DNA from: Paraconexibacter algicola
GTDB taxonomy: Bacteria > Actinomycetota > Thermoleophilia > Solirubrobacterales > Solirubrobacteraceae
Assembly: GCF_003044185.1 (NCBI RefSeq)
Contig: NZ_PYYB01000004.1
Location: 248,001-312,000 of the forward strand
Length of the DNA: 64,000 bases
Direction: 5' to 3'
The number at the start of each line of letters is the position of its first letter. Positions within the stretch are counted from its first letter, which is position 1. Position numbers and translations under genes: made by a program. The notes beneath the pieces are model-generated. The model saw nothing but the letters and a program-made list of their open reading frames with translations, was not told the origin of the DNA and did no database searches. Positions 1-8,300 of the stretch are shown piece after piece.

Positions 1-356
1 CGACCGCCGCCGTTGGCGTCGATCGTCGTGGTGCCGGCCGCTGCGCCGCGGATCGTCACCTCGCCGGCGGTGACGACGAGGTCGCTGGTGCCGCCGCCGG
101 TCGCGGCCGCGAGAGCGTAGGTGCCGGCCGAGACGACGACGGTGTTCGCGCCGGGGGTGGCGCCCGGGCAGTCGGCCGCGGCGGACGCGGGGGCCTGCGC
201 TGCGGCGATCGCCTCGCGCAGCGAGCAGCCCGCGGTGGCCGGATCGTCGTCGGCGTGGTCGACGGTGATGGTGCCGGCGAGGGCGCTGGAGGGCGCGAGG
301 GCGCCCGCGAGCAGGCAGGCGGCGAGAAGCGCCCGGGGGCGCGGGGTCTGGACCAT
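1..356 (-). CDS. Secreted CSLREA-domain protein, N-terminal part (cut by window edge)
   Basis: The minus-strand frame opens at ATG 356 and runs off the window, so only about 118 N-terminal residues are visible. Residues 1-27 form a signal peptide: RPR, then a Leu/Ala core, ending near ALA-G. Next comes TITVDHADDDPATAGCSLRE; the CSLREA motif is the hallmark of the CSLREA domain, which leads long extracellular proteins, often right-handed beta-helices. The visible remainder (TVVVSAGTYALAAATGGGTS, then a VTIRGA stretch) is typical of beta-helix rungs. It is probably a large secreted or surface protein. The body and any anchor domain lie outside the window, so the function is unknown. Another minus-strand gene lies directly upstream. 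Confidence 0.8.
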   Translation of the reverse strand, partial: MVQTPRPRALLAACLLAGALAPSSALAGTITVDHADDDPATAGCSLREAIAAAQAPASAAADCPGATPGANTVVVSAGTYALAAATGGGTSDLVVTAGEVTIRGAAAGTTTIDANGGG

Positions 357-436
357 GGCCGGATGTTCTACTGCGAAGTGCGACGGCGCGTCGCGTGACC
401 GAAGTCAGACGCGGGCCGCCCGCGGCGCGTGCCCGT

Positions 437-1924
437 CTACGCGGGCACGGCGGCGGAGTCGGCCGCGGGCGGCATCTGCGGGGCGGGGGGCCGACGCAGG
501 AAGACGGCGACGGCGATCGCCAGGACGGTGAGGCCGACGCCGTAGGTCAGCGCGCGCTGGATGCCCTCCGACAGCGCGTCGGGGTTGGCGGTCCCGGCGT
601 CGGAGACGGCGGTCGCCCGGCGGGTCATCACGGTGATGAAGATCGCGGTGCCCGCGGCACCGGCGACCTGCTGCATGGTGCTGACGATCGCGCTGCCGTG
701 CGAGTAGAGCTGCGGCGGGACGGCGCCGAGCGCGGTGGTCAGCAGGGGGGTGAACATCATCGCCAGGCCGGCGCTGAGCACGACGTGGGCGAGCACGACG
801 ACGGCGAGCGAGGAGCCCTCGTCCAGGGTGGTCATGATCAGCAGCGAGGCGCTGACGACGACGGCGGCGGGGATGACGAGCGGCCGCGGGCCGACACGGT
901 CGTACAGGCGTCCGACGACGGGGGAGAGGAGGCCCATGACCAGGCCGCCGGGCAGGAGCAGCAGGCCGGTCGTGAGCGTGGAGACCTCCTGCACGTCCTG
1001 GAGGTACATCGGCAGCAAGATGATGGCGCCGAACAGCGCCATCATGCTCACGGCCATCAGCGCGGTCGCGACCGAGAAGATCGGGTTGGTGAAGCAGCGG
1101 ATGTCCAGCAGCGCCCGCTCGCGCAGCGCCAGCTGCCGCATCCCGAAGCCGAGCAGGCCGACGACGCCGACGGTGATCGGGATCCACGGGGCCAGCAGCG
1201 TCTCGCCCTGCGCCTGCTCGCCGATGCTCGAGAGCCCGTAGACGATCCCGCTGAAGCCCAGTGCGGACAGGCCGACCGACACGGCGTCGATGCGCATGAC
1301 GCGCGGCTCGGTGACGTTCTCCACCCAGCGCGCGCCGAGGGCGAGCGACAGGAGCGAGATGGGCAGGACGATCCAGAACATCCAGCGCCAGTCCAGGCCG
1401 CTGAGGACGAGGCCGGAGATCGTCGGGCCGATCGCGGGGGCGACGGAGATGACGATCGAGACCGTGCCCATCATCGCGCCGCGCCGGGCCTCCGGCACGA
1501 GGTTGAGGATCGTGGTCATCAGCAGCGGCATCATCAGCGCGGTGCCGATCGCCTGGATGATCCGTCCGACCAGCAGGACGACGAATCCGGGGGCGAGGGC
1601 GGCGACCAGGGTGCCGGTGCTGAAGGCGATCATCGAGCCGAGGAACACCGTGCGCACGTGGAACCGCTGCAGGAGGAAGCCGGTGACCGGGATGACGACG
1701 GCCATGGTCAGGAGGAACGCGGTCGTCAGCCACTGCGCCGTGGTGGCGGGGATGTCGAGGTCGTCCATGAGCCGCGGGAGCGCGACGCTCATGATCGTCT
1801 CGTTGAGGATCACGACGAACGTCGAGGCGACGAGCAGCGCGATGAGGCGCTTGTGCCCGGCGGGCAGCTCGGGGGCGTCGGTGGGGGCTGTGGCGGCGGA
1901 GGGACTCATAACGCTGCGCGCCAT
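437..1924 (-). CDS. MFS transporter, DHA2 (14-TM) drug:proton antiporter family
   Basis: A 495-residue multi-pass membrane protein, probably an efflux pump for a drug-like compound driven by the proton gradient. About 14 hydrophobic segments can be counted. A motif-A-like loop (GFLLQRFHVRTVF) follows TM2, and the antiporter motif C region reads SVAPAIGPTISG near residue 160. The start is ATG 1924 (MARSVMSPS); an internal ATG at 1909 is possible. The C-terminus ends in a short Pro/Ala tail. The gene is divergent from a TetR gene 48 bases away, with a perfect palindrome between them just upstream of its start. That is the classic layout of a TetR-repressed efflux pump. The substrate cannot be told from sequence. 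Confidence 0.9.
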   Translation of the reverse strand: MARSVMSPSAATAPTDAPELPAGHKRLIALLVASTFVVILNETIMSVALPRLMDDLDIPATTAQWLTTAFLLTMAVVIPVTGFLLQRFHVRTVFLGSMIAFSTGTLVAALAPGFVVLLVGRIIQAIGTALMMPLLMTTILNLVPEARRGAMMGTVSIVISVAPAIGPTISGLVLSGLDWRWMFWIVLPISLLSLALGARWVENVTEPRVMRIDAVSVGLSALGFSGIVYGLSSIGEQAQGETLLAPWIPITVGVVGLLGFGMRQLALRERALLDIRCFTNPIFSVATALMAVSMMALFGAIILLPMYLQDVQEVSTLTTGLLLLPGGLVMGLLSPVVGRLYDRVGPRPLVIPAAVVVSASLLIMTTLDEGSSLAVVVLAHVVLSAGLAMMFTPLLTTALGAVPPQLYSHGSAIVSTMQQVAGAAGTAIFITVMTRRATAVSDAGTANPDALSEGIQRALTYGVGLTVLAIAVAVFLRRPPAPQMPPAADSAAVPA

Positions 1925-1926
1925 GA

Positions 1927-1941
1927 TGGCACACTGTGCCA
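1927..1941. promoter_or_regulatory. Palindromic operator, probably for the adjacent TetR repressor
   Basis: Perfect 7-1-7 palindrome TGGCACA-C-TGTGCCA, two bases upstream of the MFS start and overlapping the expected -35 region of the divergent TetR gene. Its position allows one bound dimer to control both genes. Binding by this TetR is inference. Confidence 0.7.
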
Positions 1942-1959
1942 AGTAGGCAGGGGCTGCGG

Positions 1960-1965
1960 TACGAT
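1960..1965 (+). promoter_or_regulatory. -10 box of leaderless TetR gene
   Basis: TACGAT with 7 bases to ATG 1973, so the transcript probably starts at or next to the start codon. No Shine-Dalgarno sequence is visible, which fits leaderless translation. Confidence 0.5.
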
Positions 1966-1972
1966 CCCCGGG

Positions 1973-2605
1973 ATGGCCGCCGTCGACTCCCTCGACCTCC
2001 GCGAGCGTCGGCGCCTGCAGACGACGCGGGAGATCAGCGACGCGGCGCTGGGTCTGTTCGAGTCGGTCGGCGTCGACGGCACGCGCATCGAGGACATCGC
2101 GCGCGAGGCCGGCATCTCGCCCCGCACGTTCTTCCGCTACTTCCCGACGAAGGAGCGCGCGGCGTTCTGCTCGGATCCGGAGGTCGAGCAGCTCGTCGAC
2201 GGGATGGCGGCGACGCTGGACCCGGGCACGCCGCTGCTGCCACAGGTCGAGGCGATCTACGCGGCCGCGATGGCCGCCTACGACAACGGGCGCAGCCCGG
2301 GGGGACGGCGGGTCCTGCGGATGTGGCGGCTGGTCGATCGCGAGCCGACGCTCCGCGCCGCGGGCGTGGCCTACGAGGAGGAGCGGGCGCGGGCGCTCGC
2401 CGCCCGGCTGCGCGAGGCGCTGGGGACGGACGAGCGCGACCTGCGGCCCGAGCTCGTCGTCGAGGTGGTCGGCGCGAGCGCGCGGGTCGCGTTCCGCCGC
2501 TGGGCGGTCCTGCACGAGGCCGGCCGCGAGGCGGACCTCGTCACGCTCTACGAGGAGGCACGGGACCTGCTGCGCTCCCTCCCGGGAACTCCACCAGGCG
2601 CATAA
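1973..2605 (+). CDS. TetR/AcrR family transcriptional regulator
   Basis: A 210-residue TetR-type repressor. The N-terminal helix-turn-helix spans roughly residues 28-65 and includes TRIEDIAREAGISPRTFFRY, a textbook TetR recognition region. The C-terminal helical ligand-binding domain is variable and gives no ligand hint. ATG 1973 was chosen because it follows a -10 box by 7 bases and no RBS exists for other starts. It is divergent from the MFS pump and most likely represses both itself and the pump through the palindrome at 1927-1941. The stop codon overlaps the left arm of the next inverted repeat (2604-2630). Confidence 0.9.
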   Translation: MAAVDSLDLRERRRLQTTREISDAALGLFESVGVDGTRIEDIAREAGISPRTFFRYFPTKERAAFCSDPEVEQLVDGMAATLDPGTPLLPQVEAIYAAAMAAYDNGRSPGGRRVLRMWRLVDREPTLRAAGVAYEEERARALAARLREALGTDERDLRPELVVEVVGASARVAFRRWAVLHEAGREADLVTLYEEARDLLRSLPGTPPGA

Positions 2606-2630
2606 CATGAACGTTGTGTATGTTCATGTT
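2604..2630. promoter_or_regulatory. Inverted repeat, probable operator of the 2677-3689 operon
   Basis: AACATGAAC, 9 bases, GTTCATGTT: perfect 9-base arms upstream of the membrane protein-TetR gene pair. The spacer holds an AT-rich TGTGTAT stretch that could be part of the -10 region. Likely the autoregulatory site of the TetR encoded at 3048-3689; a role as terminator of the upstream gene is less likely because no T-run follows. Confidence 0.55.
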
Positions 2631-2676
2631 GTTGCGCGGTGATCAGCGCCGCGCCCGACCCAGGGGAGACCTCGCC

Positions 2677-3051
2677 ATGAGCACCACCCGCCTCGCCCTC
2701 GGCGCGACCCGCGCCCTCGTCGGCCTTGCCGCCTGGACCGCCCCGGACCAGACCGTGACCGTCTTCGGCATCGACCGCGAGCGCCACGACCGCTTCGTCA
2801 GCCGACTCTTCGGCGCCCGGGACTTCGCGCTCGGCGCGTCGGTCCTGGCGGCCGATCCGCAGCACCTACGTGCCGCCACGACCGTCGGGGTCCTCGTGGA
2901 CTCCGTCGACGCGATCGCGGGCTTCGACGAGTACCGCCGCGGCACGCTCTCCACGCGCGCGTTCGTGCTCGGGCCGTGCGGTGCCGTCCTGCTGGCGGTC
3001 CTCGGAGTCCTCGTCCTGCGCGAGGAGTCCGCGGGTACCGTGGCCGGGTGA
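2677..3051 (+). CDS. Small four-helix membrane protein, DUF4267-like
   Basis: 124 residues with about four hydrophobic helices (ATRALVGLAAWTAP; FGARDFALGASVLAA; TVGVLVDSVDAIAG; AFVLGPCGAVLLAVLGVLVL). The RLFGARDxALG and VDSVDAIAGF signatures resemble small actinobacterial membrane proteins of the DUF4267 kind; the assignment is from memory and tentative. ATG 2677 was preferred over an upstream in-frame start at 2614 because the upstream stretch is arginine-rich and lies in the operator. It overlaps the next gene by GTGA, so the two are translationally coupled. Function unknown; the paired TetR suggests response to a small molecule. Confidence 0.65.
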   Translation: MSTTRLALGATRALVGLAAWTAPDQTVTVFGIDRERHDRFVSRLFGARDFALGASVLAADPQHLRAATTVGVLVDSVDAIAGFDEYRRGTLSTRAFVLGPCGAVLLAVLGVLVLREESAGTVAG

Positions 3052-3689
3052 CCGCGCCGCTGCCGTACCGCCATCTCCTCAAGCGCGAGCCGACGCAGGC
3101 GCGCAGCCGTGCCCGTGTCGAGGCGATCCTCGACGCGGCCGCGGGCCTGCTCGCCGACGGCGACCGCGAGGCGGTGACGGTTCGTGACATCGCTGCGGGC
3201 GCGGGCGTGCCGACCGGGACCCTCTACCAGTTCTTCGAGGACAAGCCGGCCGTGCTGCAGGCCCTGGCCGTGCGGTACGTGCACCGCACGCCCGACGTGC
3301 TCGGCGCGGCGCTCGCGCGCCCGGACCGCGACTGGCGCACCGTGCTGCCGGCGGTGGTCGACGGCTTCGCCGAGCTGCTGCGCCGCGAGCCGGCGATGCG
3401 CGTGCTGTGGCTCCACAGCACCCTGGACGCGGCCACCGTCAGCCTCGCCGACGCCGCCGACGACCAGCTCGCCCGCGATCTGGCGCGACACCTGCGTCAG
3501 ATCGCGCAGGCGCCGGACGCCGAGCCGGAGACCGCGCCGGGCTGGCGGGTGCTGATCAGCGTCGTGTCGAGCCTGCTGCGCGGCGCCTTCCTGCTGGACC
3601 CGGCCGGTGACGAGGCGACCCTGCGCGAGGCGCGACGGGTCGCCACCGTGTACGCGGGCACGCTCCTGGGCCTGGTCGCCCAGCCCTGA
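3048..3689 (+). CDS. TetR/AcrR family transcriptional regulator
   Basis: 213 residues from a GTG start that overlaps the upstream stop (GTGA). The helix-turn-helix lies near residues 40-72 (AVTVRDIAAGAGVPTGTLYQ, then FFEDKPAVL). The C-terminal domain carries an Arg/Leu-rich helical region of the TetR_C type. Co-transcribed with the small membrane protein, it probably autoregulates through the inverted repeat at 2604-2630. Ends 11 bases before the convergent DHFR-like gene. Confidence 0.85.
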   Translation: MTAPLPYRHLLKREPTQARSRARVEAILDAAAGLLADGDREAVTVRDIAAGAGVPTGTLYQFFEDKPAVLQALAVRYVHRTPDVLGAALARPDRDWRTVLPAVVDGFAELLRREPAMRVLWLHSTLDAATVSLADAADDQLARDLARHLRQIAQAPDAEPETAPGWRVLISVVSSLLRGAFLLDPAGDEATLREARRVATVYAGTLLGLVAQP

Positions 3690-3700
3690 GCGGGCTCCCG

Positions 3701-4279
3701 CTAGGAGACGCCGCCCCGATCGGCCGGCGGGCGGGCGACGCGATAGCGCTCGTAGATCACCTGGTCGAACGTCCGGACCTCGACGAGGGTGAGCGGCACC
3801 CGGCGGTCCACCGCGGGCAGCAGCGGGGTCCCGCCGCCCAGCACCGCGGGACCGCGGAACAGGCGCAGCTCGTCGACGAGCCCCTGGGCGAACGCCTGCC
3901 CGGCGAGATCCGCACCGCCGATCTCGACGTCGCCACCGGTCTCCCGCGTCAGGCGGGCGAGCTCCTCCTCGAGCGTCCCGGCCGCCAACCGCGTGTTCGT
4001 GCCCTGCACGGCATCCAGCGTGCGGCTGAACACGACCTTCGGGAGCGCCGCCCACGTGTCGGCGAACGCCGCGTCCGCCGCGGTCCGCCGCATCGCGGGA
4101 TCGGTCTCCCAGACCAGCATCGTCTCGTAGAGCCGCCGACCCAGGAGCATCGCCCCGAGCTCACCGACCCGTTCGAGATGGAAGGCGAACAGCTCGTCGC
4201 TCGGGACGGACCAGTCGATCGCGCCGTCGCGGTCGCTGATGAAGCCGTCGACGGACACGCCCATGGAGACGAGCAACAT
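3701..4279 (-). CDS. Dihydrofolate reductase family protein (RibD C-terminal-like)
   Basis: 192 residues with the RibD_C/DHFR-like fold: SMGVSVDGFISDRDGAIDW at the start, LLGRRLYETM near residue 46, the nucleotide-binding EIGGADLAGQAFAQGLVDEL near 127-146, and a closing ELRLFRGPAVLGGGTPLL. The family consists of NADPH-dependent reductases, mostly of unknown substrate; it is not the essential FolA or a full RibD, since no deaminase domain is present. ATG 4279 fits the family N-terminus. It stands alone between a convergent TetR gene and the divergent toxin-antitoxin pair. Confidence 0.85.
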   Translation of the reverse strand: MLLVSMGVSVDGFISDRDGAIDWSVPSDELFAFHLERVGELGAMLLGRRLYETMLVWETDPAMRRTAADAAFADTWAALPKVVFSRTLDAVQGTNTRLAAGTLEEELARLTRETGGDVEIGGADLAGQAFAQGLVDELRLFRGPAVLGGGTPLLPAVDRRVPLTLVEVRTFDQVIYERYRVARPPADRGGVS

Positions 4280-4510
4280 CAGACGGACCTGCGCGGACGC
4301 GGTGCAGCAGAACGGGACATCATGCGGAAGGGCTCCTTCGGTCGGTGAGGCGGTCGAGAGTCAGGACCGCCGAACCCGCAGGATCTCATCGGCCGGCGCG
4401 CCAGCTCCCAGTACTCGCGACGGGGGTTAGGTGTCGGCGTGAAAACTGACCTGCCGCTCGCATCGCGCCCCTGACGGCAGGTTCGCGTCCAGAGCCCTCG
4501 CCGCGCGTGC

Positions 4511-4539
4511 TGGACTAGGTGGACTAGCAGAAGTATCCT
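4511..4539 (+). promoter_or_regulatory. Promoter and direct repeats ahead of the toxin-antitoxin pair
   Basis: A -35-like TGGACT (4511-4516), 17-base spacer and -10 TATCCT (4534-4539) end 6 bases before ATG 4546, giving a leaderless transcript. GGACTAG occurs twice (4512-4518 and 4521-4527), 9 bases apart across the -35, a likely antitoxin binding site. The rest of 4280-4510 shows no gene. Confidence 0.5.
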
Positions 4540-4545
4540 GGGGCG

Positions 4546-4770
4546 ATGAAGCCGGTGAAGATGCATGAAGCGAAGACCAACTTCTCGAGACTGATCGCGC
4601 TTGTGGAGTCGGGTGAGGAGGTCGTGGTGCAGCGCGGTGACCTTCCCGTGGCACGCATCGTTCCGTACTCCGAAGCGACGGAGCGCCGCGCTGGCGCTTT
4701 GAAAGGCCAGATCACGATTGGGTCGGACTTCAAGGAGATCCCCGAGGGGTTCGAGGACGACCTAACGTGA
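4546..4770 (+). CDS. Phd/YefM family antitoxin
   Basis: 74 residues. The opening KPVKMHEAKTNFSRLIALVE and the following GEEVVVQRGDLPVARIVP are diagnostic of the Phd/YefM (prevent-host-death) antitoxin family: a DNA-binding N-terminal half that usually autorepresses, and a flexible C-terminus (GSDFKEIPEGFEDDL) that binds and blocks the toxin. Overlaps the downstream PIN gene by GTGA. Base composition is visibly less GC-rich than in neighbouring genes, as is common for laterally moved toxin-antitoxin modules. Confidence 0.92.
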   Translation: MKPVKMHEAKTNFSRLIALVESGEEVVVQRGDLPVARIVPYSEATERRAGALKGQITIGSDFKEIPEGFEDDLT

Positions 4771-5147
4771 GCGCCTGGCTCGTCGATACTCACGCGCTGT
4801 TGTGGTTCCTGGCCGACGACTCGAACCTCTCGGCCGCCGCGAAGACCACGATGGAATCAGGGGCCGAGGTGCTGTTGGTGAGCACGGCATCCTTGTGGGA
4901 GATTGCGATCAAGTCGGCGCTCGGGAAGGTCGTTGTCCCGGACGACCTGCCGGGCATTGTGCGAGCCGAGGGCTTCCAGTCGCTCGCGGTCACTCCCGCG
5001 CACGTCTGGGCAGTTCGAGACCTCCCGGTCGGGCCGCACAAGGACCCGTTTGACCGGCTTCTCGTTGCGCAAGCGCGCACGGAAGGTCTGTCGATCATCA
5101 GTAGTGACGAGCGGTTCGACCAGTACCCCGTCACGCGTCACTGGTGA
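4767..5147 (+). CDS. PIN-domain ribonuclease toxin (VapC-like)
   Basis: 126 residues from GTG 4767. It opens with SAWLVDTHALLWFL (first acidic residue, Asp7), followed by SLWEIAIKSALGK (Glu45), KDPFDRLLVAQA and SSDERF: the four acidic positions of PIN nucleases, all present. This subtype (VDTHALLW, PHKDPFDRLL) is the one usually paired with Phd/YefM antitoxins. Expected to act in the cytoplasm as a Mg-dependent RNase, held inactive by the overlapping upstream antitoxin. It looks intact. Confidence 0.92.
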   Translation: MSAWLVDTHALLWFLADDSNLSAAAKTTMESGAEVLLVSTASLWEIAIKSALGKVVVPDDLPGIVRAEGFQSLAVTPAHVWAVRDLPVGPHKDPFDRLLVAQARTEGLSIISSDERFDQYPVTRHW

Positions 5148-5253
5148 TCTCGGCGGAGGCGGCCCGACTCGGCTGTGGCGCCACACGGGCACTGGTTTCC
5201 GTCGAGGCGTTACATAACATCGATTATCGAGCGTAAACTCTGCCTCGCAGCCG

Positions 5254-5286
5254 GTGTCGGCGCGGACGCCCTGCAGCGGCCGACAC
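5254..5286 (-). terminator. Hairpin downstream of the large TolB-propeller gene
   Basis: GTGTCGGC / GCCGACAC, 8-base perfect stem with a 17-base loop, 22 bases beyond the minus-strand stop at 5308. No T-run. An AT-rich patch at 5211-5239 with the 11-base palindrome TCGATTATCGA (5220-5230) lies between it and the toxin gene. Confidence 0.4.
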
Positions 5287-5307
5287 GGACCCCCACCGCG
5301 ACGACGG

Positions 5308-8300
5308 TCACTCGATCAGCCCGAAGCCGAGCTCCGCGTCGGGGTTGTTGACCGGCGCCGGACCGGTGAACGTGATCGGCTTGCCCTTCGTCTGGAAGAA
5401 GACGGGCTTCGAGAAGCGCGCCCGTCCGTCCACGCCCGTGCAGCCGACGACCGCGTTCTGCTCACGCGGCACGTCCGTGAAGACGGCGGTGCGCTCGTCG
5501 ATGTCCACGGACTGGCTCGTGGTGCGCCCGTCCTTCAGCTTCAGCAGGGCCGACACGCGCACGAGATCGTCGTCCTCGCGCTTCCAGGTCAGGCGGATCG
5601 TCGAGCCGCGCCGACGGACCCGGCAGGTCTCCATCGGATCGACCTCGCTGACGCGCCCCAGGCGGAACCGCGTCACCGGGACCTCGTACTGCGGGACGCC
5701 GTCTGCGTCGTCGACGAGCGCCACGACCGTGTGCAGCCCGGTCGTCGGGAGTGGCGTGAACGTCCGGGTGCTCTTGGCCAGCGTGCTGGTCCCCAGCTCC
5801 TGCTGCTGATCACCGACGCGCTCGACGTACCGCAGCCGGCGCCCCTCGCCCTTCTCGACCGCGAACGTCAGCTTCGCGTCCCCGTCGCTGCCGAGCCGGA
5901 CGCGGCCGTCGACCTCGGGCTCCGGAGCGGGCTCGGCCTCGCCGATGCTCGCGAGCGAGTCGGAGCCGGGAAGCAGCTCGACGTTCCATGTGCCGGCCTG
6001 CGGCTTGAACAGCGTGACGACGGTCGCCCGGTTGGCCGGGTCCTTGGAGAGCATGAACCGGCCGTCGAGGACCCCGCCGTCCGGCGCCTCGGGCGTCTCC
6101 ACCCGCTGACCGCCGGGGCCGACGAGCGCGATGCGCGGCGGCGCGGTCGCGCCGACGAACTCGAAGGTCTTCGCGTCGAGCCCGGCCACAACGGTGAGCG
6201 GCGTCGGCCCCGCCTGGGCGGCGCGGGCGCGTGCCGGCCGGCGCTTGGCCGGGCGCATCCCGCACGCCCGCGACATCACGCGGACCTCCCCCGTCTCCCA
6301 CATGTACGCCGACCCGGCCTGGAAGCCGACCGGGCCGACACAGGAGACGAGCGCCTTGTCGCTGATCCGGACGTGGACCGCCATCGGGACGCCGAAGACC
6401 GTCACCTTGCCGGTGCCGGCCCCGAAGAACGCCTTCGGGGTGACGTACCCGCGGACCTCGAGATCCAGGGACGGGAGGAAGCCCAGCCGCAGGACCTGCG
6501 GCGGAAAGCCGAAGCCGCCGCTGAACGAGGTCGATTCGGGCGTGATCGCCAGACGGCCCTGCGCGATCGTGAACAGGCCGAGCTTCAGGACGGCCGGCCC
6601 GAACGTCAGCTCGCTCGGGATCGGCCCGTCACCCTGGCGGTACCCGGCGGTCACCGAGGCGTCGAGGCTCGCGACCTCCAGCCGCGCCCCGACCGGCCGG
6701 AAGAAGATCGACGGCCCGAACGTCACACCGGCGGAGCCCGTGAGCGAGAACGGGTCGACGGTGGCGCCGATCCCGAGCCGCTGGAGGAAGATCGGCAACG
6801 GCGCGGCGAACGGGATCGGCTTGTTGAGCCCGTCGAGCTGCACCGCGGCGCCCTTCAGGCCCCAGTTCGCGAACTCCCACGTCCCGGTGACGGTCGGTGA
6901 GCGGTCCAGGACGGCCTGTGCGGTGCCCGGCGCCCGGACGGCCACCTCGGCCCGGACGGTGGCGCTGAGGTCGGTCGAGGCCGTGATCGACGCGTCACGC
7001 AGCTCGAGCGTTCCCATCGAGATGCGCGCGAAGCGCGTCGTCGGGCCGCTGAACCCCACCTTGCCCTTGAGGTCCACGCCGCCGGCGTTCGTCGCGAGGA
7101 TCGTGACCTCGGTGCCGAGCTCGAGGCCCGTCGGGAGCTTCGCGCCGAACACCTTCTCGGGCAGCGGCGGCGTGACGCCGACCGTGAGCGACACCCGGCC
7201 GGTGCCGTAGGCGCCGTCATGGGTGAACTCGAACGCGGGTCGCACGTTCGTGAGCAGCATGCTCTTGAAGAACCCGACCTTCCCGCCGGGCGCCGGCGCC
7301 TGCACGAGGTCCTTCGTGTTCACCGGCGGCATCGGCAGCTCGACGGTCCGGCCCGACGTCAGCGGGATCCCGTTCAGGCGCCGGCTGAACGGCAGCTCCA
7401 TGCGGACGCCCCGATCGGTGGAGATCACCGGGAACCTGTTGTTCGCGTCGACCGGATAGTCGCCGGGGATCGCCCGCAGGAAGATGCGCACCGGTCCCGT
7501 CGAGCTCAGCGTGTCGCCCTGCTGGTTCAGCACGATTCGTCCCGACTGCGGGACGAGCTCGAGGCCGTTGAGCCGCACGAGCGTCGGGGACTCGTAGCTC
7601 GCCTTCTCCGGGTCGAAGATGAAGCAGTCCGAGAACGCCTCGATCGGGCCGAGCTGGACGCTCTTGGTCTTGTCCCACTCCTCGCAGGTGGTCTTGCGCG
7701 CCGGGCCGCTGCTGCGGTCGCAGCGGCGGTAGAAGAGCGCGGACTGCTCGGGCGTGCCGTACGAGTTGGCGTGGTTGCTGCAGTAGCCGCTGGGTTCGAA
7801 GTCCGACGCGTTGCCCTGGTAGGGCCGGAAGCCGGAGGCCCGCGCCCGGACGCTGCGGCTCCTGGCCCGGGCGGGCTGGCGGTCCAGGAAGCTGAAGGTC
7901 ACGGGCTTGCCCTCGACCGGCGCGCAGCCCTCGGCCGACGCCTTCAGGGCGAGCTTGACGCTCAGCGGCTCGGTCAGGCCGGCGAGCCGCTTGCGGGCGC
8001 TGGCCTTCAGCGGCAGGGTCAGGGTCTCCTCCCCGTCGCCGGTCGAGATCATCGAGCCGCTCGCGAGCGTCCCGAGGCCCTTGGCGGTCACCTCTCCCGA
8101 GATCCGCCAGCCGATCCCGGCGACGTCCATGTCGACCTCGAGCTCCCGGTCGCCGACCGCGAAGTCGGTGCGGTACGCGCCGGGCACCCAGAGGCTGACG
8201 CCCGACGGGCAGGCGGGAGCCGGCGGACGCGACGTCGGTCCGGGGCCCGGAGTCGGGTCGGCGCCCGGGCCGGGCGTGGGCTGCGGGGTCGGCGCGGGCG

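Noticed and set aside
395-2605. 736-residue plus-strand frame running antisense through the MFS gene into the TetR gene
   Set aside because: Only its last 210 residues, from ATG 1973, are a protein (TetR). The rest is His/Asp/Gly/Arg-rich shadow of the transporter on the other strand, common at this GC content.
4449-4482. Inverted repeat ACCTGCCG / CGGCAGGT upstream of the toxin-antitoxin pair
   Set aside because: Eight-base arms over an 18-base loop, outside the likely promoter, with no T-run; too weak to call in such GC-rich DNA.
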